Below are positions 10,515 through 22,364 of a stretch of DNA of 64,000 nt, one piece after another. Each line of letters opens with the position of its first letter. Position 1 is the first letter of the stretch. Below the pieces are notes generated by a model, which was not told the origin of the DNA, ran no database searches, and was given only the letters and a program-made list of their open reading frames with translations. The stretch spans positions 14,468,172-14,532,171 of the forward strand of contig OY811972.1 of NCBI GenBank assembly GCA_963681505.1. The letters run 5' to 3'. This DNA is from Eunapius fragilis. Taxonomy: Eukaryota > Porifera > Demospongiae > Spongillida > Spongillidae. Made by a program: the position numbers and the translations under genes.

Positions 10515-10806
10515 AAACAAGTATTAATAAAAAAAACATTCTCTATGAGAAAGTGGGTGGCATATAGGATTTGAAGGCAATGGTGGTGTAAAAAGGAAGG
10601 AAACAAGGGTCTAATAATAAGGAGAAATGGAATAGTCCTACATTTCTATATGTAGGATATAGTATGTTGTTCGTGTGCTAAATATGGGACTATTCCATTT
10701 CTCCTTATTATTAGACCCTTGTTTCCTTCCTTTTTACACCACCATTGCCTTCAAATCCTATATGCCACCAACTTTCTCATAGAGAATGTTTTTTATTTAC
10801 TTGTGT
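10515..10806. mobile_element. foldback MITE, AAACAAG family, copy 1
   Basis: Nearly the whole 290 bp is one inverted repeat: arms start AAACAAGTAT, contain ACATTCTCTATGAGAAAG, GGATTTGAAGGCAATGG and GGAAACAAGGGTCTAATAAT, and close on a loop of about 60 bases around 10,650. No frame inside. Copy 2 follows 6 bp downstream. Confidence 0.75.
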
Positions 10807-10812
10807 ATGTAT

Positions 10813-11108
10813 AAACAAGTAATTAAAAACATTCTCTATGAGAAAGTTGGTGGCATACAGAATTTGAAGACAATTGGTGGTCTAAAGAGCAAGGGAAAAG
10901 GTCTTATCAGAAGAGAAATTGTAATAGTCGTATATTTAGCACACAAAACAACACATGTCCTAGAAATGTGCTAAATATAGGACTATTACATTCTCACTTC
11001 TGATAAGACCTTGATTCCTAGCTTTTTACAGCACCAATTGCCTTCAAATCCTATATACCACCAACTTTCTCTGTGTTTCTCATGAAGAATGTTTTTAGTT
11101 ACTTGTTT
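10813..11108. mobile_element. foldback MITE, AAACAAG family, copy 2
   Basis: Same plan as copy 1 with AAACAAGTAATTAAAAAC ends, ACATTCTCTATGAGAAAG near each end and a diverged centre around ATTTAGCACACA. The two copies are head-to-tail neighbours. A third member with similar core (GTAAGGAAACAAGG) lies at 51,842-52,129. Confidence 0.75.
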
Positions 11109-11440
11109 CCTTGATATTTGTTCATACCCAAATCTGAAATCACTGTGAATATTATGTATCTCATCCTACAGCCTGTGCCGATTCTAAAACATCGTCTCGA
11201 ACTTAAAGGTATTTCGCACGTAGTTTCGCTCGTTTCTTTTACTGACGTGAAGGCATTTTGAGAAAAACAACTTCACTAACAAAAGAGGTTACACCAAACG
11301 ACGATTTCAGCACCAAAGCGTTTATTCGCTATTTTTTAGCTAAAATTACGTCTTACAAGTTGTCTAATTATGCGACCGTATATAGTCGATTTTTTTTACC
11401 AAAATATAACATCGACTATTTTATATGAAAGCGGCTCTGG

Positions 11441-11531
11441 CAGGGGCGGATACATGATTTTCCAAAAAAAGGGGGGGGGGGGGGGTTGAGACCATACGAA
11501 ATGCGGGGGGGGGGGGGGGGGGGGGGGGGGG
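11441..11531. repeat. decayed CAGGGGCGGAT element end with poly-G tracts
   Basis: CAGGGGCGGATACATGATTTT resembles the terminal sequence of the 53.1-kb MITE (CAGTGGCGTATCCAGGATTT). Two G runs follow, the second about 27 bases. No right terminus is recognisable. Confidence 0.55.
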
Positions 11532-11539
11532 TGCTGTCC

Positions 11540-13270
11540 CTATTCATTGAGATATACACAAGCTGTTATTGTCCTTAGCGGTGTTAGGGTGTGCAATCAA
11601 ACTGCGTTTGTTTAACGTCCAATTTGTACATGTGATCAAAAGAGAAAAGATATTGTCTGAAAATTCACTCCACAAAGGCAGCATGGGGAAGTTTGCGTAA
11701 ATGGTTTGCTTAAACATAACTGGGCCTACTGCCAAGCAGAATCGAATCAGAAGAGCACACTCCGTGAAGGTGTATATGTGTCGAAGGAATGCAACTTTTT
11801 GGAGGCCAAAGATAGAGTGTTGAGCGTACGTTGTGTGTACTATCCCAACATTTAAAATCTGTATAGCTGCCCTCTATTTGATGTGGCTTGATTTCAGCCG
11901 GTAGTATTGCACAGATTTTCTTAAACACAAGAATTATAAGTAATAGCAGGTGCTTGCGGGACAAACCCCGGGATTTCCCCATGCACATATATTTATTAAT
12001 TGAAGTCTATAAATGGCTATATAGCGTGACCAAACTAATAGGTGAGGACAGCATATCTAAGGTGAGTTGAGAGTTCAAAATGATAAAGACGGGAAAATTG
12101 AAAATTCTCTGCAGAACGAGTTTCTTGAATACGACTAACATGCATGCATGCCTAAAGAGCGAATTTGACCAATTGTAATATTTAATGCATACAGTGATAA
12201 CAAACACCGACAAACATGCCTCATCAGAAAAGAAGTAATCGAGGGAGAAGGTGGGGAGGGGGTGCTTCTATCTTAACACGACCACAATGATAATGATAGT
12301 ATAAATCTATTGTTACTATATAAAGTTGCGGTTCCAGCCGTGAAAAATTTCGTTGCCAAGCAGCGAAACGCCAGTTATATATATCAAAGTGCAGATGGAC
12401 GACTTCTTGCCTCGCGTACGCGCACATTAGCGCGTTCGCGAGGCAAGAAAGTAGGCGTAGCCTTTTCAGAGGCGTAGGAAGGTATTTAAAAGTGGGGGGG
12501 GGGGGGGGCGGATTTGTTAACAACCTTCTGAGCAAAAAATTGTACATGAACGGAGCCTTCTTTTTTTCGCTGAGTCTAGGCTGTTGACTATTTAATTCCA
12601 TTGACTGCCTGAAACTGCGATGAGCAGCACGGTTCAACGTTACATAAGGGCCTTGCTCGCCAGTAGGGAAGATAAGCCGTGCTCTACTAAACTTTGACGA
12701 TCGTTCAAAATTTTTAAGCATAATGGGTTATGAGTAGGTTTTCCAGTTGGATTTTGCTTTTCTAACAGAATAGGCCACTTTGGGGTTTCACGAAGAAGTT
12801 TTAAAGGTATGGATGTTATGCCTAAGCTTAGTTAGGTAACCTCAGCGTTCCAGAAATGGCATATCAAAACTGTTGTGGGAGGATCTCATTTGCATCACTT
12901 GCATAGTTAAATAACCCTACATTCCACAATAGCATACACGCGTACAAAACTGTTGTGGGATGATCTCAATGGCATCACTTGTCACGCTGACGTCAAATCA
13001 CAAGAAGGAGAAGTGTTAACTTTAGTAAACGAGAGAGGAATTGTCATTGCAATTTCAATTTTTATTGCCGGAAATAGCATGGAAGAAACGTTTTCTCAAA
13101 CTTTTTTTTAACCCTTGGTATGCCTGATGTGCTCTGTAACGCATGATATTGATCCAAGTGCCAATCAAATGGTAAATGGCCATATCATGAGTTATTAAAT
13201 CCTGGTGAGGATATGTGCAATCTGCACATTTAGAACTAACATTCACACAAAATGCTAACATATACATATA
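11540..13270. other. upstream DNA of gene 1, shared with genes 2 and 3
   Basis: No gene is seen. Long stretches match 22,880-25,020 and 53,540-54,600, for example GTGTGCAATCAAACTG, the block around CTGCCAAGCA and the TTAACTTTAGTAAACGAGAG stretch near 13,015. The three ankyrin-Roc genes were therefore duplicated together with this 5' flank. A G tract lies at about 12,495-12,510. Confidence 0.75.
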
Positions 13271-13276
13271 ATTATA

Positions 13277-13528
13277 TGGGACAGTGTCCAGCTAAATCAC
13301 CCTTATGGTACTTTTTCAAAATTTCCAGAACAAGCAAAAGAAAAGTAACGCTCGCATTAAAATGTATGGCTAATTATAAATTCAGTGCCTAATAACTTTG
13401 TGATGGATAGTCCGATTTAGGATGCGTAAGAACCATTTGACAGAAGCTCATGGGTGTTCATGGAAAATCAAAAAATTTGAAAACTTGAAAAACTAGCCAG
13501 AAGGGTGATTCTGCTGGACACTGTCCCA
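13277..13528. mobile_element. 252-bp TA-flanked MITE, copy 1
   Basis: Inverted ends TGGGACAGTGTCCAGC and GCTGGACACTGTCCCA, with a second conserved block AAATCACCCTT/AAGGGTGATT just inside. TA on both sides fits the Tc1/mariner target preference, although no transposase is present. Confidence 0.8.
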
Positions 13529-13555
13529 TATAATTATAATATAATTATAATTATA

Positions 13556-13807
13556 TGGGACAGTGTCCAGCTAAATCACCCTTATGGTACTTTTTCAAAA
13601 TTTCCAGAACAAGCAAAAGAAAAGTAACGCTCGCATTGAAATGTATGGCTAATTATAAATTCAGTGCCTAATAACTTTGTGATGGATAGTCCGATTTAGG
13701 ATGCGTAAGGACCATTTGACAGAAGCTCATGGGTGTTCAAGGAAAATCAAAAAATTTGAAAACTTGAAAAACTAGCCAGAAGGGTGATTCTGCTGGACAC
13801 TGTCACA
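13556..13807. mobile_element. 252-bp TA-flanked MITE, copy 2
   Basis: Nearly identical to copy 1, in the same orientation and of the same length, separated by 27 bp of ATAATT-rich sequence. The right end has one change (TGTCACA). Older, inverted relatives of the family lie at 25,030-25,430 and 54,605-54,995 in the paralogous flanks. Confidence 0.8.
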
Positions 13808-14498
13808 TATATATAAATAATTGTATATATATAATTATTATATGGACATGTAGTGTATGTATTTTTTATTTTATTTTTAAATTGTGTAAATATATATATA
13901 ATTATATATATAATTATAATTATAATTACCTCTCTTCCAAGCAAACCTATTGTGGACCTGGGAGTGCAGTATTAACAGGTTATTTAGCGCAGTAGTAATT
14001 TGAAATTATTACTCTAGTTGTAAGCACAGTCCCCACACTGCTTCTTTATCAAATCCTCCTCATAACGATGGGGTCCTGCACGGTTTACATGTTTACCTTA
14101 TCAAAACACAGCTAAATCCTACAGCTCTTTTATACCATGTAGCCTGTTAACATGCTGTAATTCAGAAGTGTTGAAAGAGACATTAACAAGGCTTGAATAA
14201 CGAGCTGGGACTTATAACACTGTCATGAGAACAGATTGTCATATATATAATTATGCCCTTGGCATTTAAAGGGTTAAAGGGGTGTGTGTCTGAGGAAAAG
14301 ATATTGTGCTCTAATTAAGGATTTGCGACATCCTTTAAATTATGACACTTTACATAATAAACTGTGATAGTGCATAGTGTAGCCTGCACAGTAGCTGTGG
14401 GTGATGTTCATGTTGATTCTCTACAAATGGGGGACACAGCTTATGTTAATAGAGCCATGGTAGTTTTTTGGTGCAGCACATGTGGATTGTTGTTTCAG

Positions 14499-14590
14499 GA
14501 AGTGGTATGCTTCCTACAATTATTTCATTGCTTCCTCTTACATGACGTTTGTATCCTCCTTACTGTGGTACAAAAATACAAATAATAGCT
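14499..14590 (+). promoter_or_regulatory. 5' leader exon of gene 1 preceding the start codon
   Basis: A pyrimidine-rich acceptor (TTGTTTCAG) and the following GAAGTGGTATGCTTC are conserved in all three paralogs (leader starts 14,499; 26,110; 55,599), then run without a further splice into the ATG. This implies a shared non-coding first exon further upstream, which I could not place. No TATA box could be assigned with confidence. Confidence 0.5.
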
Positions 14591-15056
14591 ATGAGTGAAG
14601 GTATCTCCAGTGAAGGTAGTACTACTGCCAGCATCTTAAGTGATATCACTTCCATTGAAGGCTCTCCAGATAGCTACAGGAACAATTCGAATGTGGATCA
14701 CACCAATGAGACCACTTTCAATGAAGCCTCTATCAATGAGGATACAGTTATTGATGAGGTCACCCTAGACGACAGCCTATCCAGAGATGGGACCCTACGG
14801 CGTAAAAGGAAACGTGATAAAATGCACCAATCTGATCAGTTTATGATGTCAAAGAAATGCAAAGATCAAGAACCATGCGAGCCAAGTATTAATGGAAGCT
14901 CTGTGGTGAGATATAAAATTGTTATATTAAAATAAGAGAATTCAAATTTGGATGAAAAAAATTCTGCCCTTTTGCATACAGGAGGAGAATCAGGATTTCT
15001 CGGATTTGAGTACTTCCAGTATGGAAGCAATATCAGATAGTAATTCTGATGATGAG
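14591..15056 (+). CDS. gene 1 exons 1-2: acidic N-terminus with basic nuclear-signal-like cluster
   Basis: Exon 1 (14,591-14,905, 105 codons) starts MSEGISSEG, is Ser/Thr/Asp/Glu-rich and ends in a basic segment RRKRKRDK followed by SKKCKDQEPCEP. Exon 2 (14,982-15,056, 25 codons) is acidic and ends SNSDDE. Both are phase 0 with GT-AG borders. The clustered Lys/Arg could be a nuclear localisation signal; that is inference. Gene 2 lacks 55 codons of this exon in frame. Confidence 0.7.
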
Positions 15057-18000
15057 GTATGTTAAAATAGCAGAATTGTGCTTGTGTGTGTTTGTGTTTA
15101 AAATCCAAACTTTTTCGATGTATAAGCGTGGTCGAATGCTAGCCTTCTTATTTATTTTAAGTGGAATAATTTGTTATTCATGATTCAGCTATATTGGTTT
15201 TGTGAACAAGCTGTTCTTAAGTAGTATTTGTGAACAAGCTGTTCTTAAGTAGTATTTGTGAACAAGCTGTTCTTAAGTAGTATATTCCAAATGTATAGAT
15301 GATACAGCTTTAGTTCTATTATTTGATAACTCTAGGCCTTTGGATGTAGATGCACAGTTCACTATCATGGAACATGGCATGGGAATTCTCCTAAATAACA
15401 CTCATATTATGACAAACGGCCACTTCAGTACAGCATTGAGAAGGATTTCATCGTGCATATTACTATTTGAGTCCCCACCATCAACCCTATGTGGATAAAT
15501 GCCTATATCCAACATTATTTTCTACATTTTAATCTGCTTTCCACAAATTATGTACCTTTTCCGGATACATACTTTGTGCAATCGCCCCTTAATTGTTCAT
15601 TTATTACAGGTCTAGTTGGTTAACATAAGATTCCATTTACCATCAAAGGTTAGAATTATTCTGCTACCAAATTGATACAGCCACAACCTTAATGTGTAGT
15701 GTGCATTGAACATGTTAAATAAAAGCTTGCCGAGTACTTCATATTGACATTTGCTAAATAAAGTAGCTAATTCATAAATTCTGATGTCCTTAAAGAATGG
15801 ACGCACAGCTCTGCACCATGCAGCACTTAAGGGAATAATCATGCAGTGTTACCATCCCTATGGGAAATATAAATCATGAGTATGCATAAACTGTTACATT
15901 GTGTTAAGTTTGGGAACTGACATGTAAAGGGATATTGTTAATCTGCTTGATGTTGTCTGATGGGGGGGGGGGGGGGGGGGGGATATATGATACCTTCTAT
16001 TCATATCTAGCTAGCTCTACATTAGTGTGTTTAAGGCTTCTCTTGTTTTCATTATGGTAGAACTGTGCTCCACCTTGCATCAGTTGCAAAAGTAGGAAAG
16101 GATAGTGAAAAAAAGGCAATATCATTCAATGCAAAAAATTTATATATCATATCATCAAATAATAGTATGCGTGAAAGGCATATGACAAGCACACACTAGC
16201 ACTTCATTTAACAAAATTTTAGTACAGTTTAGTAATGTAGAACTATTTATTTCTGGCACTGTTCTCAACTTTCAAGACTAGGCACCAGTATTGAACGTAC
16301 ATCACAGATCATGTGAAGGAGATAAAAGCGTAATTCAAGTACCCCTCTCTCTTCAAGCCGACCCCAATATTAGTGATGAGGTTACATTTCTTCAATTCAG
16401 TGCACCGCTAACATATCAATAATGGTGTTCAATTGTAATGTTTGATGTTTTGCCCATTACAAATGTTATGATTTTACTTTCAGAATGGAATTGCAGCTAT
16501 TCATCTATCATGTGATCCAGATGACATCAAAGAACTAGTCTCTTCTGGTGCTGATCCTAATCACAAAGACAAGGTACTATACAACTAACATGTGATATGT
16601 TATGGCCACACTGACACACTGAATGCTTACTTCATTTGCCTTTCCTTTCACTCCCAACAGAATGGATGCACACCACTGCATTTCAGAGCTGCTGAACAAA
16701 ATATAAGTGCGGTTGAAGTACTTCTCTCTCTTCATGCTGACCCCAATATTGTGGATGAGGTGATTTAATGATATTAAAGATGCATGATAAGATATGAAAC
16801 ATTTGATATATGCAAAGACAGAAGTACACATTGGTACATTTTGTTAAAAATAACTGCCAGTGATGTAACTGCATGAAAGCAGCTGACCACTGCACCTGTT
16901 CAGTTATGCGAGCTCAAATATACATGGGAATGTATATTACATAATAGACATTTCATGATTGTTACTTTTGATAACTTTCTGATAATGTAAACTGTAGACC
17001 TAAAATAAAATAAAACATCATTATTTTTCTTCTGTTATTGTACCTTAAGTTATTTGTAGCAACAAAGTCACAATATGAGCTCAAAGTAAGTAAACTTTCA
17101 ATTGTAATTCCATGTAGGATGGACTTGCAGCTATTCATCTGGTATGGGATAAGGATACTATCCCAAAGCTAGTTACTTCTGGTGCTATTCTCAACCTCCA
17201 AGACAAGGTAAATCTAGGCTATCAATATCAGTAAATTATTTCACATATTCATTGTGCACTAGTATAGCAGCTATTTAGCTATATTTGTTGCCTAAACAGT
17301 GTGGATGGACTGCACTGCACCACAGAGCAGCTGAAGGTGATAAAAGTGCAGTTCAAGTACTCCTCTCTCTTCAAGCTGACCCCAATATTAGAGATGAGGT
17401 TACTTCTATACGCTGTTCACCACTAATATTATGCATGCTAGGTGTTTTGTATGATGATTGATGTTTTGACCAATAAAAATTAAAAGATACATTTTCAGAA
17501 TGGACGTGCAGCTATTCATTTATCATGCGATGCAGATATAATCAAAGAATTAATCACTTCTGGGGCTGATCCTAATCTCCAAGACAAGGTGCATCTGTGC
17601 CACTAATCTTGCTACATCATACAAATAACATATTTGTGTCTTACATTTAATAGTTTTTCTGATGCATTTCTTCATCTTTCTTTTCACCTCCAACAGTGTG
17701 GCTGCACACCACTGCATCACAGAGCTGCTGAACAAAATACAAGTGCAGTTGAAGTACTCCTCTCTTATCATGCTGACCCAAATATTGCAGATAAGGTGAT
17801 TTCAACAGTGTACTAGTAATGATCAATTGCAGGTTTCACATATTATGCCTGGTTATTTACCTTTGTAGTTTGAACAGACAGCTCTTCATAAATCATGTGG
17901 CAATTCAGCACCACCAATACTAAAAAGAGGCCAGCTCTGTCCACCAAATCCAGGAGGGCTTGTCAAGATATTGATTACTGCTGGTGCCAAGTCAAATTTG

Positions 18001-21000
18001 CAGGATAAGGTATATCCATGTATTTTCATAATTGGAAAATGATCGGAAGCTTAATAACTGTAATCAAAAATCTAGATTCCAAAAGGTATATGAAGTAACT
18101 CTTTTGGGTATTCAGTAATGTATTTCAAAATATTAGCCTTCAGACTTCTACACCTAATAACATAGTTTTAAAGCAGTTTATAATTTGCAATAAATCAGAA
18201 ATAGATTTTTTTAAATATATAGTTTGGACAGACAGCTCTGCATAAGCTACAACACATTGATGCAGTCAAGGAGCTCCTTGCTCAAGGTTCAGAAGTCAAT
18301 GTCAAAGACACAGTAAGTTATGCATGTAAGCTTCCTGAAGATATGTTGCATATGAGAGCCCAACGTTATGTTTATGTGTTAGCTATGTGTGTTACGTGGG
18401 CAGGACTAAAGCACCATTAAAAGGCTGCAGAATTTAATTGATTGGAATGCACATGCACAGTGCAATTTATAAACAAGTGAGTATAGAAATTAAAAATACA
18501 TAAAATACATCCATATCAGGACAATATTTCATACAAAAGGTGAAAAAAAAACTATTTTTGACATGTAAATTATTTCATATTGGTATTAAATCTTTACTTT
18601 AAAATACTGAAGTAAACTTTGCAACATATTGCTAGAATGTGTTGGCATGCAACGCAAAGAATTGTTTAGGTGTACATACTATCGAACATTGAATCTTTCT
18701 CCTGCAGTATGGAAATACTCCTCTTCATTATGCAGTTCAAGACAGAAATTTTGGATCAATGCAGTTGCTGGTGTCACATAAAGATGCTTCCATCGCAGTG
18801 AAAAACAATGATGGAAACACTCCTCTTCACATGGCTTCTCTAAGCGGTGACACTAATGCTATTAAGACATTGCTGTTATGCTTGGATAAAGTACCATCAA
18901 TCAGAAAAAGCATTATTAATGGCAAAAATAATGAAGGGAATACACCATTACATCTTGCTGTGATGGAAGGTCACATTACATGTGTGGCGGTTCTATCAGG
19001 CCATTCTAGCATTGATGTCAATGCCAATAATAGTGATGGAAATACCGCACTTTTCCTCTCTAAGGATGCCAAATGCATTGAAATTCTTTTGTCACACAAT
19101 ACTGTTTGCCTCAATACGAGAAACAAAGATGGAAATACTGCTTTGCACATTGCTGCCATAAATAGTGACCAAGAAAGTATTGAACTGCTCCTCAGTGCTC
19201 AGGAATGTTTGCACAATGAAATTGATACAAACACCAAAAACAATGATGGAAACACTCCCTTACATTTGGCTGTGCATAATGCTAGCATCAAATGTACGGA
19301 ATCTCTATTACGCCACCCAACACGTAGAATGGTCAGAACTACCAACAATAATGAGTTCACTCCACTTCACCTTGCTGCATTGAATGGTGATGCCAATTGC
19401 GCTAATGTTCTTTTGCCCCACATTGGTGATGCTATTAACTGCAAAGATAACACAGGAAACACAGCCTTACATTTAGCTGCTACGAAATGTGACATTAACA
19501 CAATTATAGTTCTCCTTTCTCATCCCAAGGCTGACACATCTATAAGGAACAATGATGGGCACACTGCCCTTCACTTGGCTAGTACCAGTGGTGCTAACCA
19601 CAGTTTGATTGCACTCCTATCGCCCCCAAATGTCCAAATTGGTCAATGTGGACGGGTTGTGTTTTGTGGAGCCTTCCGTGCTGGAAAGAGTACAGTTGCT
19701 AAAGTAAGTACACTCCATTTCAAATTTAGGTTTAAAAATGCCTAACCATGATTTCACAAAATTGACTAATTTATTTATTGCATTTCAATTAATGTATATT
19801 ATTAAAAGGATTCTGCCAATTGCAAAAATACAGCAGGACAACAACATTCTGCAGTTTCCTGTCAAATGAAACAACTTTTATAAAAGTATCAAACACTGAC
19901 TGATCTTAAAAACTAAAACTGCTACCTTGTTCACTCGAATGCAAAGACCCTTCTATATTACTAAGCCCAACATGCAAGTTTATATTATGCAATGCATCAA
20001 TAATACTTTTATTTGGCTCTCACAATAAATGGTACAGAATAATACAATAACTATTATCCACTCCTACCCCCAAACACCCCAACAAGGAAACTAACTGTTC
20101 ACATAGTTGTTTTGTGTACCTGGTGCATATGTGTGTTTTTCAACTTGTAATGCTGATACTAATAATAATAATAATAAGGCAAACAGTCGGTCTACTTGCC
20201 ACACACCCAGCCATGGGCTTCTCCTTGCACTACTAAGCCAGGGTGATAAATAATATTTTTGGGAGCCTGAATATCACCTTGGTGAGAGCCATCACAAGAG
20301 GCTATTCTTGATAGGTAAATGGAACCTGTAGACTTTAATTGAACAATAGTTAGTAGCTTAATGTAGTTGGACTGTTAGGTTGTTTTGAGATGGGATTGCC
20401 TGCGGCTTTGGATAGACTGTGATATCCCCACTTACTCCATCCTTAATGATTGATGAGTCTTGTTTGACAGCTGGGATAGCTTCAGTAGCTGCAGAGTCCC
20501 GCAAACATGTTGCTAATGACCCAAAGTGTGCTGAGTTGTGGCGGACCTGTGCTCTATTGGCTGTGGAAACATATGGTAATTGGGGATAAGGAGGCCCAAG
20601 AGACATTTTCCCAGCTAGCACTCTAAGCCACAGTGTGACTAACTCAAAGGCAATAGCTGACATTTACAGCCGTCTAAACCTAACCTTAACGAGATCTGTC
20701 CTGGCTAGGGGTCTTAAGACCAATATAATTAGGTTGTGCATATGCATATACAACTCTCTAGACTAAGAAGTGTGCAATTATCCTGTTGTTTACTGCAGAA
20801 ATATTTACTTATAATCATTGAATGATAATTATAATGATAACTCAGTGTTTAGATTTTGATGCATGCATGTTTTGACATGTATTAATTTCAGCTATCAAAT
20901 TATTTTTTGTGAAATGTGTTTTCTGTTGTCTTTAGTTTTTGTATGAAATGTGTAATCGTGAAGAGTTGTTTGAGCAAAATCTGTTAGTTTATAACAGATC

Positions 21001-21737
21001 ATGCAATATTGAAATGTGCTGCTCTTTTGCTTGTGACTGGTCAATAGCTAAATGTGTGTCTCTTAGTTCATGTGTTATGAAATCCGTACTTCTGATAGTT
21101 CACAACTGGCCATGGACATCCTATAAAGTATGACACTGAAGGAATTGTTTCATATCAATGCCCCAATGAAAACATGATTCTCTATGACTTATCCGGGCGC
21201 CGCAGGTATCATTCAACTCAGCTTGCTTACCTTAGAAGTCCTGGCACCATTGTTGTATTTTTTTGTGAAAAGATGGATTCTAATGAAATTAAAAGTGAGA
21301 TGGGCTACTGGATGTCTATGGTTGATCAAAACAAATCATCAATTATAATTATAGGTACGAGCCGTGGGAGTATGGAACTAACTTCATTCTATAAAAGAAT
21401 TACCAGTGCCTGTGCTAGTCATCATGTTGTCAAGATCATCATGCTGGACCTTTATAACATGGATCAGAGCAAAGCGTTTACTGCATTTAAGAAATTGCTC
21501 AGTAAGAAAAACGACGATTCTATTCGCATTTCTGGTTCAGTTCCAAAACTTTGTTCCCAGTTGTATAATTGTATCCAACTAATACATCCTGTTCCTAGTG
21601 CTATAAATGTCACAGAATTCATCTCAAGCCTTCAAGCCAAGAGCTATTCATCAGCATGTCACCAAATTGTAACAGAGCATCTTAGGTATATATCAGAAAA
21701 AGGGTTTATTATTCTCAGTGATGGCAATTATGCTTGA
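14591..21737 (+). CDS. gene 1: ankyrin-repeat/Roc-like GTPase protein, truncated before COR
   Basis: Plus-strand gene with N-terminal exons 14,591-14,905 and 14,982-15,056; single-repeat ankyrin exons 16,484-16,573, 16,661-16,759, 17,118-17,207, 17,300-17,398, 17,499-17,588, 17,697-17,795, 17,869-18,009 and 18,223-18,312; a 996-nt exon 18,708-19,703 with ankyrin repeats ending in a Walker A motif; and a Roc C-terminal exon ending 21,737. It resembles the ankyrin-Roc part of DAPK-type proteins without a kinase. Exons 3-5 present in the paralogs are decayed here: the 15,350 exon has lost its first base and its frame, the 15,797 exon is cut short, and the 16,052 exon has lost its acceptor. The frame ends at a TGA where gene 3 has a Trp codon, so COR and Death regions are missing. 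Whether the gene is functional is unclear. Confidence 0.7.
15240..16380 (+). pseudogene. decayed gene 1 exons 3-5 and fused ankyrin relic
   Basis: Three relic exons correspond to intact ones in genes 2 or 3: 15,350 (AQFTIMEHGMGILL, then an insertion shifts the frame), 15,797 (NGRTALHHAALK, then lost) and 16,052 (TVLHLASVAKVGK without proper acceptor). At about 16,240-16,378 lies an intronless fusion of two ankyrin exons with stops. A three-fold TTCTTAAGTAGTATTTGTGAAC tandem is at 15,200-15,285 and a G run at 15,962-15,982. Confidence 0.65.
16484..18312 (+). CDS. gene 1 one-repeat-per-exon ankyrin array
   Basis: Eight phase-0 exons each encode one ankyrin repeat, opening NGIAAIHL, CGCTPLH or FEQTALH style and ending DK, DE or DT at the splice site. 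Six of them alternate between 30-residue (90 nt) and 33-residue (99 nt) forms; a 47-residue and a 30-residue exon follow. All borders are GT-AG. The frame is open in every exon. Alternation suggests the array grew by duplicating pairs of exons. Confidence 0.85.
18708..19703 (+). CDS. gene 1 large exon: ankyrin repeats running into a Walker A P-loop
   Basis: The 332-codon exon begins YGNTPLHYAV after a CAG acceptor and carries about nine further ankyrin repeats (DGNTPLHMAS, EGNTPLHLAV, DGNTALHIAA, DGNTPLHLAV, TGNTALHLAA, DGHTALHLAS and others). It ends VVFCGAFRAGKSTVAK, a GxxxxGKS P-loop, followed directly by a GTAAGT donor in phase 0. The P-loop marks the start of a Ras-like Roc domain. The exon is nearly identical to 36,302-37,303 in gene 2. 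Confidence 0.9.
20160..20725 (+). pseudogene. LINE-type C-terminal relic in the gene 1 Roc intron
   Basis: After an AAT microsatellite (20,157-20,177) the sequence matches, with several frame breaks, the better-kept relic at 38,010-38,530. Recognisable pieces correspond to VANDPKCAELW and LAVETxGNWG. It sits in the homologous intron of gene 1, so the insertion predates the gene 1/gene 2 duplication. Confidence 0.55.
21140..21737 (+). CDS. gene 1 Roc C-terminal exon with switch-II-like motif
   Basis: The frame contains MILYDLSGRRRYHS, comparable to the DxxG/switch II region of Roc domains, then an alternating hydrophobic beta-alpha pattern (IVVFFCE, SSIIIIGTS, KIIMLDL). The expected guanine-specificity NKxD/THxD motif is not clear (GTSRG instead). 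The exon's 5' border is unresolved: the segment joining the P-loop exon to this one carries an extra C relative to gene 3 in both genes 1 and 2. The frame ends DGNYA and then TGA. Confidence 0.65.
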
Positions 21738-22364
21738 ATTGTTCTGGATGTAATGGATCACTTATTAATAACTGATGCAGCTACACTAGCATGTGAATGT
21801 TGTAACACATGTACTCCATTTGTTTTTGTATTTACTGGTTAATAGGATATAAAATTGACATATATTATGTTCTTGGATCTTTTCCTAAATTTCCATGAGC
21901 ACTTTCTATTCCTTATCAAATATATGTATATGTATGTATGCCTGCATTATTATAACTTGCCTCAGAATGTTTCTTGCTTCATAAATCTGCACAATGCTAC
22001 TGAAGTCAGGCCTGGCCGCTAGCCCTATTCAGTGCCACCTTAGGGTCTATACCATCACGTGCACAAGCGCATCTATCGAGCAAGATTCTACTTTGCAGTC
22101 GCATCCTATGCTAAAGATTGCGAAAAGACGGGTCCATAGTTAATTAACAAATCGTTTGTTAACCACTGTGTGCAGTCTAAGCCCAGAAATTTCTATCTCA
22201 TCAGGACATAAGTTTAAATCAAAAACACACCATTTTGTGTCTTCGTTAGAGCCTGTTACTTGATTTAATTAGGAATTTATTAGCACTATTGGTACCGCAC
22301 CATTTTGTTAAAAAGTATGCGCATCTAAACGGTAATAGTTGCAGCTCTCCTACGTACATTACAT
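21738..22364. other. intergenic DNA downstream of gene 1
   Basis: No COR or Death coding segment follows the TGA. From 22,014 the sequence (GGCCGCTAGCCCTA, TACCATCACGTGCACAAGCG) matches 43,803-43,865, and from 22,086 (TTCTACTT) it matches 49,093 onward; in that second locus a retrotransposon separates the two halves. Confidence 0.7.

Noticed and set aside
20358..20663. Minus-strand 101-residue frame
   Set aside because: Antisense of a LINE C-terminal relic.
21725..21740. TGA read as selenocysteine or readthrough
   Set aside because: The aligned residue is Trp, not Cys, and downstream sequence shows no continued COR homology or recognisable SECIS.
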